A stretch of 45,613 nt of DNA from Myxococcales bacterium (GTDB lineage: Bacteria > Myxococcota_A > Polyangia > Polyangiales > Polyangiaceae): assembly GCA_016191785.1 (NCBI GenBank), contig JACPVJ010000166.1, forward strand, positions 1-45,613. Reading direction: 5' to 3'. Position numbers and translations under genes: made by a program. The notes under the pieces are model-generated. The model ran no database searches and was not told the origin of the DNA. It saw nothing but the letters and a program-made list of their open reading frames with translations. Below, piece by piece: positions 9,714 through 18,224 of this stretch. How positions within the stretch are numbered: the first letter of the stretch is position 1; the number at the start of each line of letters is the position of its first letter.

Positions 9714-10667
9714 ATGCGGGTTTCATTCCTCCTGCTCCTCGGGGTCGCCCTGCTGGTGGCCTGCCACGCCCCGCCCGAGGACGGAACGCGGCTGCGCCTC
9801 GCGTACATGGCGCGACTCACCCACGCGCCCGCGCTGACCGGTCTCGACAGTGGCCGTCTGGCGGCCGCGCTGCCCGGCACACGCCTCGAGGCTCGACCCT
9901 TCGAGTTCGGCAACGCGGTGATCGAAGCGATGTTCGCGGGCGACATCGACGTCGCGCTGCTGGGCCCGAACCCGGCGATCAACGGCTTCGTCCGTTCGAG
10001 CGGCGAGGTGCGCATCGTGTCGGGCATCGCCAGCGGCGGCAGCGCGCTGGTGGCAAGGCCCGGCGCCGGCATCGCTGCGCCCGGCGATCTGCGGGGTCGG
10101 CGCCTGGCCACGCCGCAGGTGGCCAGCACGCAAGACGTCGCGTTGCGCGCGTACCTGCGCCGCCACGGGCTCACCCCGGGCAGCGACGTGACGGTGCTGC
10201 CGATGAGCTCTACCGAGATCCGGTTGCTCTTCGCGCGGGCCGAGCTCGACGGCGCGTTCGTCCCCGAGCCCTTCGCGACCGAGCTGATCCTCACCGCCGG
10301 CGCGACGCTGCTGCTCGACGAGCGCGACGAGTGGCCCGAGCGCCGCCACCCGGCGACCGTGCTCGCGGTCCGGAAACGCTACCTCGACGCTCACCCCGAC
10401 CATGTGCGCCGACTGGTGAAGGCGTTCGAGGCCGAAGCGCGCTGGGTCGAGACAAACCGTGACGAGGCGCTGGGCCTCTGCCAGCGAGGCATCGCCCAGC
10501 GCCTGGGGCGAGCGCTGCCCGACCCCGTGGCTCGCGCGGCCTTCGAGCGCGTCGCGTTCACCGCCGACCCGATGCCCGACGCGCTGGGGAAGATGGCCCG
10601 CGACGCCGAGCAGAGCGACTTCTTGCCGAAGGGCGCGCCGCTGACCGGCCTGGTGGTGACGCCGTGA
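9714..10667 (+). CDS. ABC transporter substrate-binding lipoprotein, sulfonate/nitrate/taurine type
   Basis: A 317-residue SsuA/TauA/NrtA-like periplasmic binding protein. The signal MRVSFLLLLGVALLVAC ends in a lipobox (LVAC), so the mature protein is anchored as a lipoprotein. Family features: LRLAYMARLTHAPAL at the start, EFGNAVIEAMFAGDIDVALLGPNPAI for the first ligand loop, and DLRGRRLATPQVASTQDVALRAYL, where binding proteins of this group read LxGKxIAxPxxGS. Its stop overlaps the permease start (GTGA). No ATPase gene follows, so it must borrow one from elsewhere. The substrate could be a sulfonate, nitrate-like anion or small organic molecule; sequence does not decide. Confidence 0.88.
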   Translation: MRVSFLLLLGVALLVACHAPPEDGTRLRLAYMARLTHAPALTGLDSGRLAAALPGTRLEARPFEFGNAVIEAMFAGDIDVALLGPNPAINGFVRSSGEVRIVSGIASGGSALVARPGAGIAAPGDLRGRRLATPQVASTQDVALRAYLRRHGLTPGSDVTVLPMSSTEIRLLFARAELDGAFVPEPFATELILTAGATLLLDERDEWPERRHPATVLAVRKRYLDAHPDHVRRLVKAFEAEARWVETNRDEALGLCQRGIAQRLGRALPDPVARAAFERVAFTADPMPDALGKMARDAEQSDFLPKGAPLTGLVVTP

Positions 10668-11416
10668 GGGCGCGCCTCGAGCGCGTCAGCGCCGTGGTCG
10701 GGCTCCTGGTGCTGTGGCAGCTGGTCGTCAGCCTCGGGCGCTGGCCGAGCTACGTGCTCCCGGGCCCGGTCGCGGTCCTCGAGTCGGCTATCGAGGGCAC
10801 GGTCAGCGGGGTCCTGCCGGCGGCGGTGCTGAAGAGCCTCGCGCGGCTCTCGGTGGGGTACGGGCTGGCGAGCGCAGCGGGCATCTTGCTGGGGATCGCC
10901 ATGGGGCGCGTCCCTGCGATCGAGCGGGCGTTCGGCACCGTGCTCACGGGCCTGCAGTCGCTGCCCAGCATCTGCTGGATGCCGCTCGCGCTCTTGTGGT
11001 TCGGCCTGAACGAACGAGCGATCTTGTTCGTGGTCGTGATCGCCACCCTGGGCACGGTGGCGCTGGCGGTGCGCGACGCCGTCTTCGGCGTGCCGCGCCT
11101 CTGGCTGCGCGCCGCGCGGAGCATGGGCGAGCACGGCGTCAGCTTGTGGCTGCGCGTGGTGCTGCCGGCCACGTTGCCGGGGACGATCACCGCGCTGCGC
11201 CTGGGCTGGAGCTTCGCGTGGCGCGCGCTGATGGCCGGCGAGCTGCTGTTCGTGGCGGGTGGCCTGGGTCAGGTGATGCACGTCGGGCGCGAGCTGAACG
11301 ACATGGCGCGCGTGATGGCCGCGATGCTGGTCATCGCCGGGCTGGGGCTGGTCTTCGACAACCTGGTGTTGGGTCGGGTCGAGGCGCGAACCCGCCGCCG
11401 CTGGGGGCTGACGTGA
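10664..11416 (+). CDS. ABC transporter permease, SsuC/TauC type
   Basis: A 250-residue inner-membrane permease from a GTG that overlaps the binding-protein stop. Several hydrophobic helices are evident. The ATPase-contact (EAA) loop is visible at ARSMGEHGVSLWLRVVLPATLPGTITALRLG, with the conserved Gly and the PxxxPxxxxGLRxG pattern. QSLPSICWMPLALLWFGLNERAI is the characteristic segment of the nitrate/sulfonate/taurine permeases. The following gene, 51 bases on, is an unrelated lipoprotein rather than an ATPase, so the transporter operon is incomplete here. Confidence 0.92.
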   Translation: MRARLERVSAVVGLLVLWQLVVSLGRWPSYVLPGPVAVLESAIEGTVSGVLPAAVLKSLARLSVGYGLASAAGILLGIAMGRVPAIERAFGTVLTGLQSLPSICWMPLALLWFGLNERAILFVVVIATLGTVALAVRDAVFGVPRLWLRAARSMGEHGVSLWLRVVLPATLPGTITALRLGWSFAWRALMAGELLFVAGGLGQVMHVGRELNDMARVMAAMLVIAGLGLVFDNLVLGRVEARTRRRWGLT

Positions 11417-11467
11417 AGTCCCCTTTTCGCCCGGACACAAAGCTGCTTTAACGGAAAGCCCTCGCCC

Positions 11468-12172
11468 ATGCGCAGCGCTCTCTTCGCCCTCGCCCTCATC
11501 ACCCTTGGTGCCTGCGGCGGCAACGAGCCCATCGCCAAGACGCCGCAGCAAAAGCACGAAGACCCCGAGCCGGAGCCCGGCAAGGGGCTCGACGTCTCGG
11601 CCGAGATCGGCGCGCTCGACGAGACCAAGGTCGACAAGGCCTTCCAGGCGAGCGTGAAGGGGCTGACGCGCTGTCTGGCGGACGGCGCGAAGCGCGTCGA
11701 GCTGTTGGGCGGGCAGGTCGCCTTCTTCGTGAAGATCGACCAGCGAGGCAGCGTCGCCCACGCGCACCTCGAGAAGTCGACGCTCGGCGACCGAAAGACC
11801 GAGAAATGCATGCTCGAGGCGCTCGGAAAGCAGGCGTGGCCGGCGCCGGTCGGCGGCCTGGTGGGGATCGCCAAGAAGGGCTTCGACTTCGATCCGCCCA
11901 ACGACGTCCGCCCGCCGACCGAGTGGGACAGCGATCGCGCCGAAGGCGCGCTCGGCTCGCGCAAGGGCGAGCTTCAGAAGTGCAAGGCCGGCAAGTCGGG
12001 GTCCTTCCAGGCGACGCTCTACGTGAACACCAACGGCTCGGTGATGGCCGCGGGCGTCACGCCGCCGGACGAATCCGGCGAAGCCGCCGTCGACTGCCTG
12101 GTCGGCGTGGTCGAGGGCACTAAGTTCCCGTCCCCCGGCAGCTGGCCCGCCAAGGTCAGCGTCGAGCTCTGA
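11468..12172 (+). CDS. Lipoprotein with two AgmX/TonB-C-like domains
   Basis: A 234-residue exported protein with lipobox LGAC (signal about 1-17). After a short Pro/Glu linker there are two similar modules. The first (about 50-125) has RCLADGAKR...GGQVAFFVKIDQRGSVAHAHLEKS...CMLEALGKQAWPAP. The second (about 155-234) has CKAGKSGSFQATLYVNTNGSVMAAGV...CLVGVVEGTKFPSPG. Paired cysteines bracket each module, as in the C-terminal domain of the membrane protein at 53-1174. In myxobacteria this module type occurs in AgmX and related gliding/envelope proteins. The function here is unknown; a scaffold in the periplasm is likely. Confidence 0.8.
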   Translation: MRSALFALALITLGACGGNEPIAKTPQQKHEDPEPEPGKGLDVSAEIGALDETKVDKAFQASVKGLTRCLADGAKRVELLGGQVAFFVKIDQRGSVAHAHLEKSTLGDRKTEKCMLEALGKQAWPAPVGGLVGIAKKGFDFDPPNDVRPPTEWDSDRAEGALGSRKGELQKCKAGKSGSFQATLYVNTNGSVMAAGVTPPDESGEAAVDCLVGVVEGTKFPSPGSWPAKVSVEL

Positions 12173-12187
12173 CGCGTCCCGCGCCGC

Positions 12188-12991
12188 TCACTCGCCGGCG
12201 TCCCAGACGCCCAGCTCGAGGGTGGCCGGGCCCTTGCCCGCGGCGGCGGCCGGCGAGAGCTCGACCTTCGCTGCACCCAGGCCTGCCTGGATCAAGGCGT
12301 CGCTCACCGCTCGCAGGCGCTTGGCCGACGCTTCGGCGCTCCCGCCCTCACCGGTCTCGCGGATGCTGACCCGGGTGTCGGGGTGGGACTGCGTCACCTT
12401 GGCGATGGCAAGGATGACCTTCCGGCCCGTCTCCTGGATCACCTCACCGGCCAGCTCGGAAGAGGCGACGCGCAGCACGGCCCGGCCGTCGACCACCGTC
12501 AGCTCGACCTCGCCCGCGTGGATCGGCGCGTGCAGCGCCACGCTCAGGTCCCGCACGATGGCGGCATTGTCGGCCGCGGCGGCCTCGCATGCGGCCAGCT
12601 TCTTGGCGCGCGCCTCGGCGGCGTCGAGCGCCTGCGCGAGCTTCGATCGCTCGCCGCTCATGTCCCGAAGGTGGTCGCCGGTGCGGAGCAACTCTCCCCG
12701 CAGCTGTTCGACGATCTCGGTGGCGAAGCGTCGCTCGGTCCCTGCCACGTCCGCGCTGAGCTGGGCCTCCGAGAGATCGCCTTCCAGCTTCGCGATCTTC
12801 TTCTCGCGCTCGGCCAGCGATGCGTGCAGCCCGTCGAGCTCCCGGCTGATCTGCCCCAGCCGGTCTTGAGTGCGTCGGTGCGCCTCTTGCTCGACCAAGA
12901 TGGCCGATCGTGCCTCTTCGTAGCGGGAAGCGGGCACCATGCAACCCGCCGCCGAGAGCGCCGCAATCACCACGACAAAGCTCGCCTTCAT
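12188..12991 (-). CDS. Coiled-coil lipoprotein with OmpA-like C-terminus
   Basis: A 267-residue protein with a lipobox (LSAAGC). Residues about 25-145 form a long coiled coil rich in Glu/Arg/Leu heptads (EEARSAILVEQEAHRRTQDRL and following). The last 110 residues (VELTVVDGRAVLRVASSELAGEVIQETGRKVILAIAKVTQSHPDTRVSIRETGEGG...SAKRLRAVSDALIQAGL) read as a divergent OmpA/MotB peptidoglycan-binding domain; the AxxRxxAVxxAL pattern is kept while the usual NxxL...D/R residues are weak. It lies ten bases downstream of the PilZ gene on the same strand and is probably co-transcribed. Likely an envelope spacer or peptidoglycan-binding lipoprotein. Confidence 0.75.
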   Translation of the reverse strand: MKASFVVVIAALSAAGCMVPASRYEEARSAILVEQEAHRRTQDRLGQISRELDGLHASLAEREKKIAKLEGDLSEAQLSADVAGTERRFATEIVEQLRGELLRTGDHLRDMSGERSKLAQALDAAEARAKKLAACEAAAADNAAIVRDLSVALHAPIHAGEVELTVVDGRAVLRVASSELAGEVIQETGRKVILAIAKVTQSHPDTRVSIRETGEGGSAEASAKRLRAVSDALIQAGLGAAKVELSPAAAAGKGPATLELGVWDAGE

Positions 12992-13001
12992 TGCTCTCTC
13001 C

Positions 13002-13334
13002 TCACGCGACCAGCGCGCCGCGCAGCGTCAAGATGTCCAGGTGCTCGGCCAGGGTCAGCCGGTCGGGATCGCTCATCCGCACGAAGCGGAAGGCCTGCTG
13101 AGTGCCGCGCACCCAGACCGGTCGCGCCCAGGCCGTGATGGCGTGGATGCGCTCGGGCAGGGTCAGCTCGAGCCTGACCAGGTGGGACTCACCCTTCGCC
13201 AGGGCACTGCGCCCGCGTTCGACGATGATGCCGGTGGGCGACAGCTCGATCCCCCGACAGCGCGAGACCGCGATGCCGTCGTGCGCGATGACCCCGAAAT
13301 CGGTTCGGCCTCGTAGGCCCACGCGACGTTCCAT
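13002..13334 (-). CDS. PilZ-domain protein
   Basis: A 110-residue single-domain PilZ-like protein. The N-terminal ERRVGLRGRTDF corresponds to the RxxxR c-di-GMP loop. The following CRGIELSPTGIIVERG corresponds to the D/NxSxxG motif but reads ELSPTGI, with Glu in place of Asp. Beta-strand segments LVRLELTLPE and AWARPVWVRGTQQAFRFVRMS complete the barrel. If it binds c-di-GMP it would act as an effector. It is the first gene of a two-gene unit with the coiled-coil lipoprotein. The ATG follows a GGAGGTTTTTC, a strong ribosome binding site on the minus strand. Confidence 0.8.
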   Translation of the reverse strand: MERRVGLRGRTDFGVIAHDGIAVSRCRGIELSPTGIIVERGRSALAKGESHLVRLELTLPERIHAITAWARPVWVRGTQQAFRFVRMSDPDRLTLAEHLDILTLRGALVA

Positions 13335-13381
13335 GAAAAACCTCCGTCCTCGGGTGGGATCGTAGGGGGGTCAGGCGCGCC

Positions 13382-13456
13382 GGGGCCAAGTTCGCACCCA
13401 CACCCACCCACACGTCCAGCTATCGAAGGGCTTCGGTAACCCGCCAACTTGGCCCC
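13382..13456. repeat. Perfect 11-bp inverted repeat in a divergent promoter region
   Basis: GGGGCCAAGTT (13382-13392) and its exact reverse complement AACTTGGCCCC (13446-13456) are separated by 53 bases. They lie in the 150-base region between the minus-strand PilZ gene and the plus-strand transpeptidase gene. Candidate paired binding sites for a regulator. Confidence 0.6.
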
Positions 13457-13484
13457 TCGGGAAGGCGAATCGTACGAAGGCACT

Positions 13485-14684
13485 GTGCAGAGAGGCCTCT
13501 GCCAGCTCACCTCTGGAGTCGCGAGCGCGCTCGCGGCGGCCGGGCTCGTCGTGCTGCTCCCGAGCGGAGTGCGCGCGGACGACGGCGCGCGCCCGAGCGT
13601 GGACCTCTCGCGGATCCACGAGACCGCGGGCGTCTTCACCGCCCCTCTCGACGACGGCACGACGGCCACCCTCACGCTGGACCCCGCGCTGCAGAAGAGC
13701 GCGCGCCTCTTGCTGGCCCAGGCTCGCCCGCGCGAGGGCGCCATCACCCTGATCCACGCGCGCACCGGTCGGCTGCTCGCGTTCGCCGAGACCGGCAAGG
13801 GTGTGCTCACCAGCTCACGCCAGCCCGCCGCCAGCGTGTTCAAGCTGGTCACGACCACCGCGTTGCTTGAGCAGCGCGTGGTCAGCCCGAGCACCGAGGT
13901 CTGCATCGCGGGCGGGACGCACCGCATCGAGCGCCGACACCTCGAGCCGCCGCGCGCGGGGCGCGTGATCTGCTCGCCCTTCGGGCTGGCACTGGGCCAC
14001 AGCCGCAACGCGGCCTATGCCCAGCTCGCCACGGCCCACCTGTCGCGCGACGAGCTCGCCGACACCGCGCGGCGCTTCGGCTTCAACCAAGCGCTGCCGT
14101 TCGATGCCAAGGTGCCCCTCGGCACTCTGAGCATCCCCTACGGCGACCTCGACTTTGCGCGAACTGCCGCCGGGTTCTCGGGCAGCACGCTGTCGCCGCT
14201 GGGCGCGGCGCAGCTGGCCTTCTCCGTGGCCGCCGGCGGTCGCCGGATGCGCGTGCGCATCGTCGCCCGCACCGACGACTTCGAGGCGCCGGAGGGGCGC
14301 GAGATGCTCGGGCGAGTCACGGACGAATGGACCGCCACCCGGCTGGCGAAAATGATGGAAGTCACGGTGCGCGAGGGCACCTCGGCCGAGGCGTTCAACG
14401 ACTCGACGGGACGCCCGTACCTGCCCCACATGTCGGTCGCGGGGAAGACCGGCACGCTGCAGCCCCGCCCCGACTCGCCGACCGCGAGTTGGTTCACCGG
14501 CTTCGCGCCCAGCAAGAAGAGCGAGGTGGTCGTCAGCGTGCTGCTCGTCAACGGCGGCACGTGGCGGCGCAAGGCGAACGAGGTCGCCCGCGACATGCTG
14601 CGCGCGTACTTTCACCAGCAGGGTCGGCGCGGCGTGAGCGACCCGTTCGCGGCGCCGGCGACGATGGCCCGCGCCGATCGCTGA
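13485..14684 (+). CDS. Penicillin-binding protein (transpeptidase domain only)
   Basis: About 399 residues from the GTG at 13485, chosen because GAAGG precedes it and a clear signal/anchor helix follows (SGVASALAAAGLVVLLPSGVRA). The frame is open to a TTG at 13449. Serine-transpeptidase motifs are all present: SVFK (S117-K120, the acylated serine), SRN (173-175) and KTGT (321-324). It lacks a glycosyltransferase domain and the usual N-terminal pedestal, so it is short compared with class B PBPs (550-650 residues). It probably cross-links peptidoglycan in the periplasm, or is a carboxypeptidase/beta-lactamase-like relative. Its stop touches the convergent DUF2330 gene with no gap. Confidence 0.88.
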   Translation: MQRGLCQLTSGVASALAAAGLVVLLPSGVRADDGARPSVDLSRIHETAGVFTAPLDDGTTATLTLDPALQKSARLLLAQARPREGAITLIHARTGRLLAFAETGKGVLTSSRQPAASVFKLVTTTALLEQRVVSPSTEVCIAGGTHRIERRHLEPPRAGRVICSPFGLALGHSRNAAYAQLATAHLSRDELADTARRFGFNQALPFDAKVPLGTLSIPYGDLDFARTAAGFSGSTLSPLGAAQLAFSVAAGGRRMRVRIVARTDDFEAPEGREMLGRVTDEWTATRLAKMMEVTVREGTSAEAFNDSTGRPYLPHMSVAGKTGTLQPRPDSPTASWFTGFAPSKKSEVVVSVLLVNGGTWRRKANEVARDMLRAYFHQQGRRGVSDPFAAPATMARADR

Positions 14685-16418
14685 CTAGTCGCGCCGACGC
14701 CGCGCCGCCCCGGCCAGGGTCACCAGCGAAAGCACGACGCCCACGAACCCGCCGCCGCTCGGCGAGCCCGGGGTGCTGCAGCCGCAGCCCTTCTTGGGCG
14801 CCGGACCGCCGGTGCCCGCATCCGCGCCGGCGTCTTCGAGCGCCGGCACCCCCGTCAGCCCCAGCATGGGGATCGGCGTCTGAACGACCTTCTTGGGGTC
14901 GATCTGCTTTCGGTCTTTGCGGGTGAGATCCGCGGCGACCCAGGTCTTGCGCAGGCCGCGATACTCGCGCGGCGGCTTGCCCCAGCGCCAGCGCTCGGGC
15001 TTGTCGCACTTCATCATGCCCTTCCACGGGTGGAAGTGGTTGTAGCGAGTCTGCATCTGGCTCTTCTCTGCCGGCTTCACCTCGCTCGAGATCTCCATCT
15101 TCTCGCCCTTGGGGATGGTCGCGCCGCCGGCGATGTGACCCGCCGCGACGACCTCGGGATCGTCCGGCAGGTTCGCGGCGTCGTAGCGGTGATGCAGTCG
15201 TGTGAGCACGTACTTCTGCCGCGCCAAGAGCGCCTTGCGTCGCGCCAGCTCCTTGCGATCGGCCTCCATCTGCTTCTTGGCCTTCGGGCGCTCCGCCGGC
15301 TTCAGCTCCTTGAGCTCGGCCTCTTGCTTCTTCTTTTCCTCTTCCGTCATCTCGGGCGGCGCGGGGAGCCGCTCGGCCTCGGGCACCAAGAGCTCGAGCA
15401 CGTCGCCGCCGAGCGTGAGCAGCTCGTGGGGAAGCAGCGCTTCGTTCTGGCACGGCTGCCCGCACCCCTCCGCGGGCCAGGCGTACTCCACCAGGAAGCT
15501 CTTCGGCTCTTTGTCTTGGATCATGTCGTGGAGCGCGCCATAGAACTCGCCCATCCGCTCTTTGACCACGAAGTCGACGGTGATGTTCGTCGGCGGGAAG
15601 ACGTTGCCGTAGTTCTTCATCTCGTAGCGCTGATCGGCGCTCAGCACGTAGACGAACAGCTCTTGCTTCTTGTCCAGGTTCAAGAGGCCCAGCTTCGCCG
15701 GGATCTTGCTGACCGCGGTGGTCGTCGAATAGCGAATCGGCGAGAGCGAAGCGCGCTCCCCGCCGACCAGCTCGATGCGCTTGGTGTCGACCTCGGCCAC
15801 GATGAAGCTCATGCCGGCATCGACGTAGGGCTTCACGGCCGCCGCTGCCTTGTCGCCGAGCAGGTAGCCCTTGCCCTTGAGGAAGCCCGACAGGTCCTTG
15901 GCCTGCTCCTTGTCGAGCACGCTGATCGAGTACTCGCCCTCCTTGAAGTCCGGCTCCACCGTCAGGAGCATCTCTTTCGGGACCTTCTTCTCACCGCCGA
16001 CCTGGCCGCCACCCAGGAACGCCGTGTCGGCGCTGGCCAGCTTCGAGCGCTCCCACTCTTGCTCGAGGGGCCCCGGATCGCAGGGATCCATCTCCCAGAA
16101 CTCCATGAACCGCGGCGCGGTCAGCATCTCGAGCCGATCGAGGAACTCTCGCTTCAGCGTCTTGACCTTGTCGGCGGTCACGTCGGCCGGAACCGGCATC
16201 ACGATCGCGAAGGGGTCGAGGGAGCCTTCGTAGTCGGGCATCACACTGACGATGGTGGTGTCGCCCCTGGGCATGATCGCCACGTGGGTCGCGTGGGCGC
16301 TGCCGACGGTGTCCTTCTTGCCGACGAAGAAGCCGGGGAATGCGCCGGCGTCGGGGGCAAGGGCGGTGAGGGCGGTGGCCAGGAGCGACGAGACGGCGAG
16401 GGAAACGGGCTTCTGCAT
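14685..16418 (-). CDS. DUF2330 protein with MYXO-CTERM-like C-terminal anchor
   Basis: A 577-residue exported protein. A signal peptide (about 1-26, ending PDAGA) is followed by FPGFFVGKKD...THVAIMPRGDTTIVSVMPDYEGSLDPFAIVMPVP, which marks DUF2330. A charged, Lys/Glu/Ala-rich coiled segment (about 360-405, MTEEEKKKQEAELKELKPAE) interrupts the fold. The C-terminus has GCGC, a Gly/Ser linker, a hydrophobic helix (FVGVVLSLVTLAGAA) and RRRRD. That Cys-helix-Arg pattern matches the MYXO-CTERM sorting signal used for surface anchoring in myxobacteria. Function of DUF2330 is unknown. The gene is convergent and abutting with the upstream transpeptidase. Confidence 0.88.
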   Translation of the reverse strand: MQKPVSLAVSSLLATALTALAPDAGAFPGFFVGKKDTVGSAHATHVAIMPRGDTTIVSVMPDYEGSLDPFAIVMPVPADVTADKVKTLKREFLDRLEMLTAPRFMEFWEMDPCDPGPLEQEWERSKLASADTAFLGGGQVGGEKKVPKEMLLTVEPDFKEGEYSISVLDKEQAKDLSGFLKGKGYLLGDKAAAAVKPYVDAGMSFIVAEVDTKRIELVGGERASLSPIRYSTTTAVSKIPAKLGLLNLDKKQELFVYVLSADQRYEMKNYGNVFPPTNITVDFVVKERMGEFYGALHDMIQDKEPKSFLVEYAWPAEGCGQPCQNEALLPHELLTLGGDVLELLVPEAERLPAPPEMTEEEKKKQEAELKELKPAERPKAKKQMEADRKELARRKALLARQKYVLTRLHHRYDAANLPDDPEVVAAGHIAGGATIPKGEKMEISSEVKPAEKSQMQTRYNHFHPWKGMMKCDKPERWRWGKPPREYRGLRKTWVAADLTRKDRKQIDPKKVVQTPIPMLGLTGVPALEDAGADAGTGGPAPKKGCGCSTPGSPSGGGFVGVVLSLVTLAGAARRRRD

Positions 16419-16500
16419 CGGGCGGGGAGACTAGCCGACCATGCGCGGGTCGGCGACAGGGTTCGAGGGGCCCAGGCGGCCGTGCTATGACCCGCCCGGC

Positions 16501-17633
<1,133 letters not shown>

Positions 17634-17637
<4 letters not shown>

Positions 17638-18224
17638 CCACCGTCGACCTCGCCCAGATCCGCCGCGCGCTGTCCCCCGTCGTCCCGTCGCTTCGGCCCG
17701 GCGACGCGGGGCAATACGCCGCGGTGGCAGCGGTCCTTCGCTCCGGGCCGAGCGGCGCCGAGGTGTTGCTCATCCGCCGCGCCGAGCACGAGCACGACCC
17801 GTGGTCGGGTCACATGGCATTCCCGGGGGGCCGCTTCGATCCGGATGACGCCGATCTGCTCGCGACCGCCGTGCGCGAGACGCGGGAAGAGGTGGGGCTC
17901 GACCTCGCCCGCGAGGCGCGCCTCTTGGGGCCCCTCGACCTGTTGCCCGCCGTCGCCCGGGGGCGCCGCGTGGGGCTCACCATCGCCCCCTTCGTGTTCG
18001 AGCTCGGCGAGGCACCCGAGCTGCGGCAGAACCACGAGGTCGAAGAGGTGCTCTGGGCGCCGCTCACCGACCTGGCCCGGGGCGACCGCCGCGACACGGT
18101 GAGCTACATCCACGAAGGGCAGACCCTCGAGCTGCCGGCCTGGAACGTCGACGGCCGCAAGGTCTGGGGCCTGACCTATCGGATGCTGGTGTCGCTCGTC
18201 GAGCGGGTCACGGCACTTCGTTGA
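17634..18224 (+). CDS. Nudix hydrolase, CoA pyrophosphatase type
   Basis: About 196 residues from the GTG at 17634 overlapping the dehydrogenase stop. The Nudix box is PGGRFDPDDADLLATAVRETREEVGL, with the GGR, REtxEE and metal-binding glutamates intact. The spacing PGGRxdpxDxDLxxTAxREtxEE and the preceding RRAEHEHDPWSGHMAFPGG match the NudL/CoA pyrophosphatase group, which cleaves CoA and acyl-CoA to phosphopantetheine and ADP. Coupling to an acyl-CoA dehydrogenase fits a housekeeping role for CoA derivatives. The 3' end overlaps the convergent Cys-rich gene by 17 bases. Confidence 0.92.
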
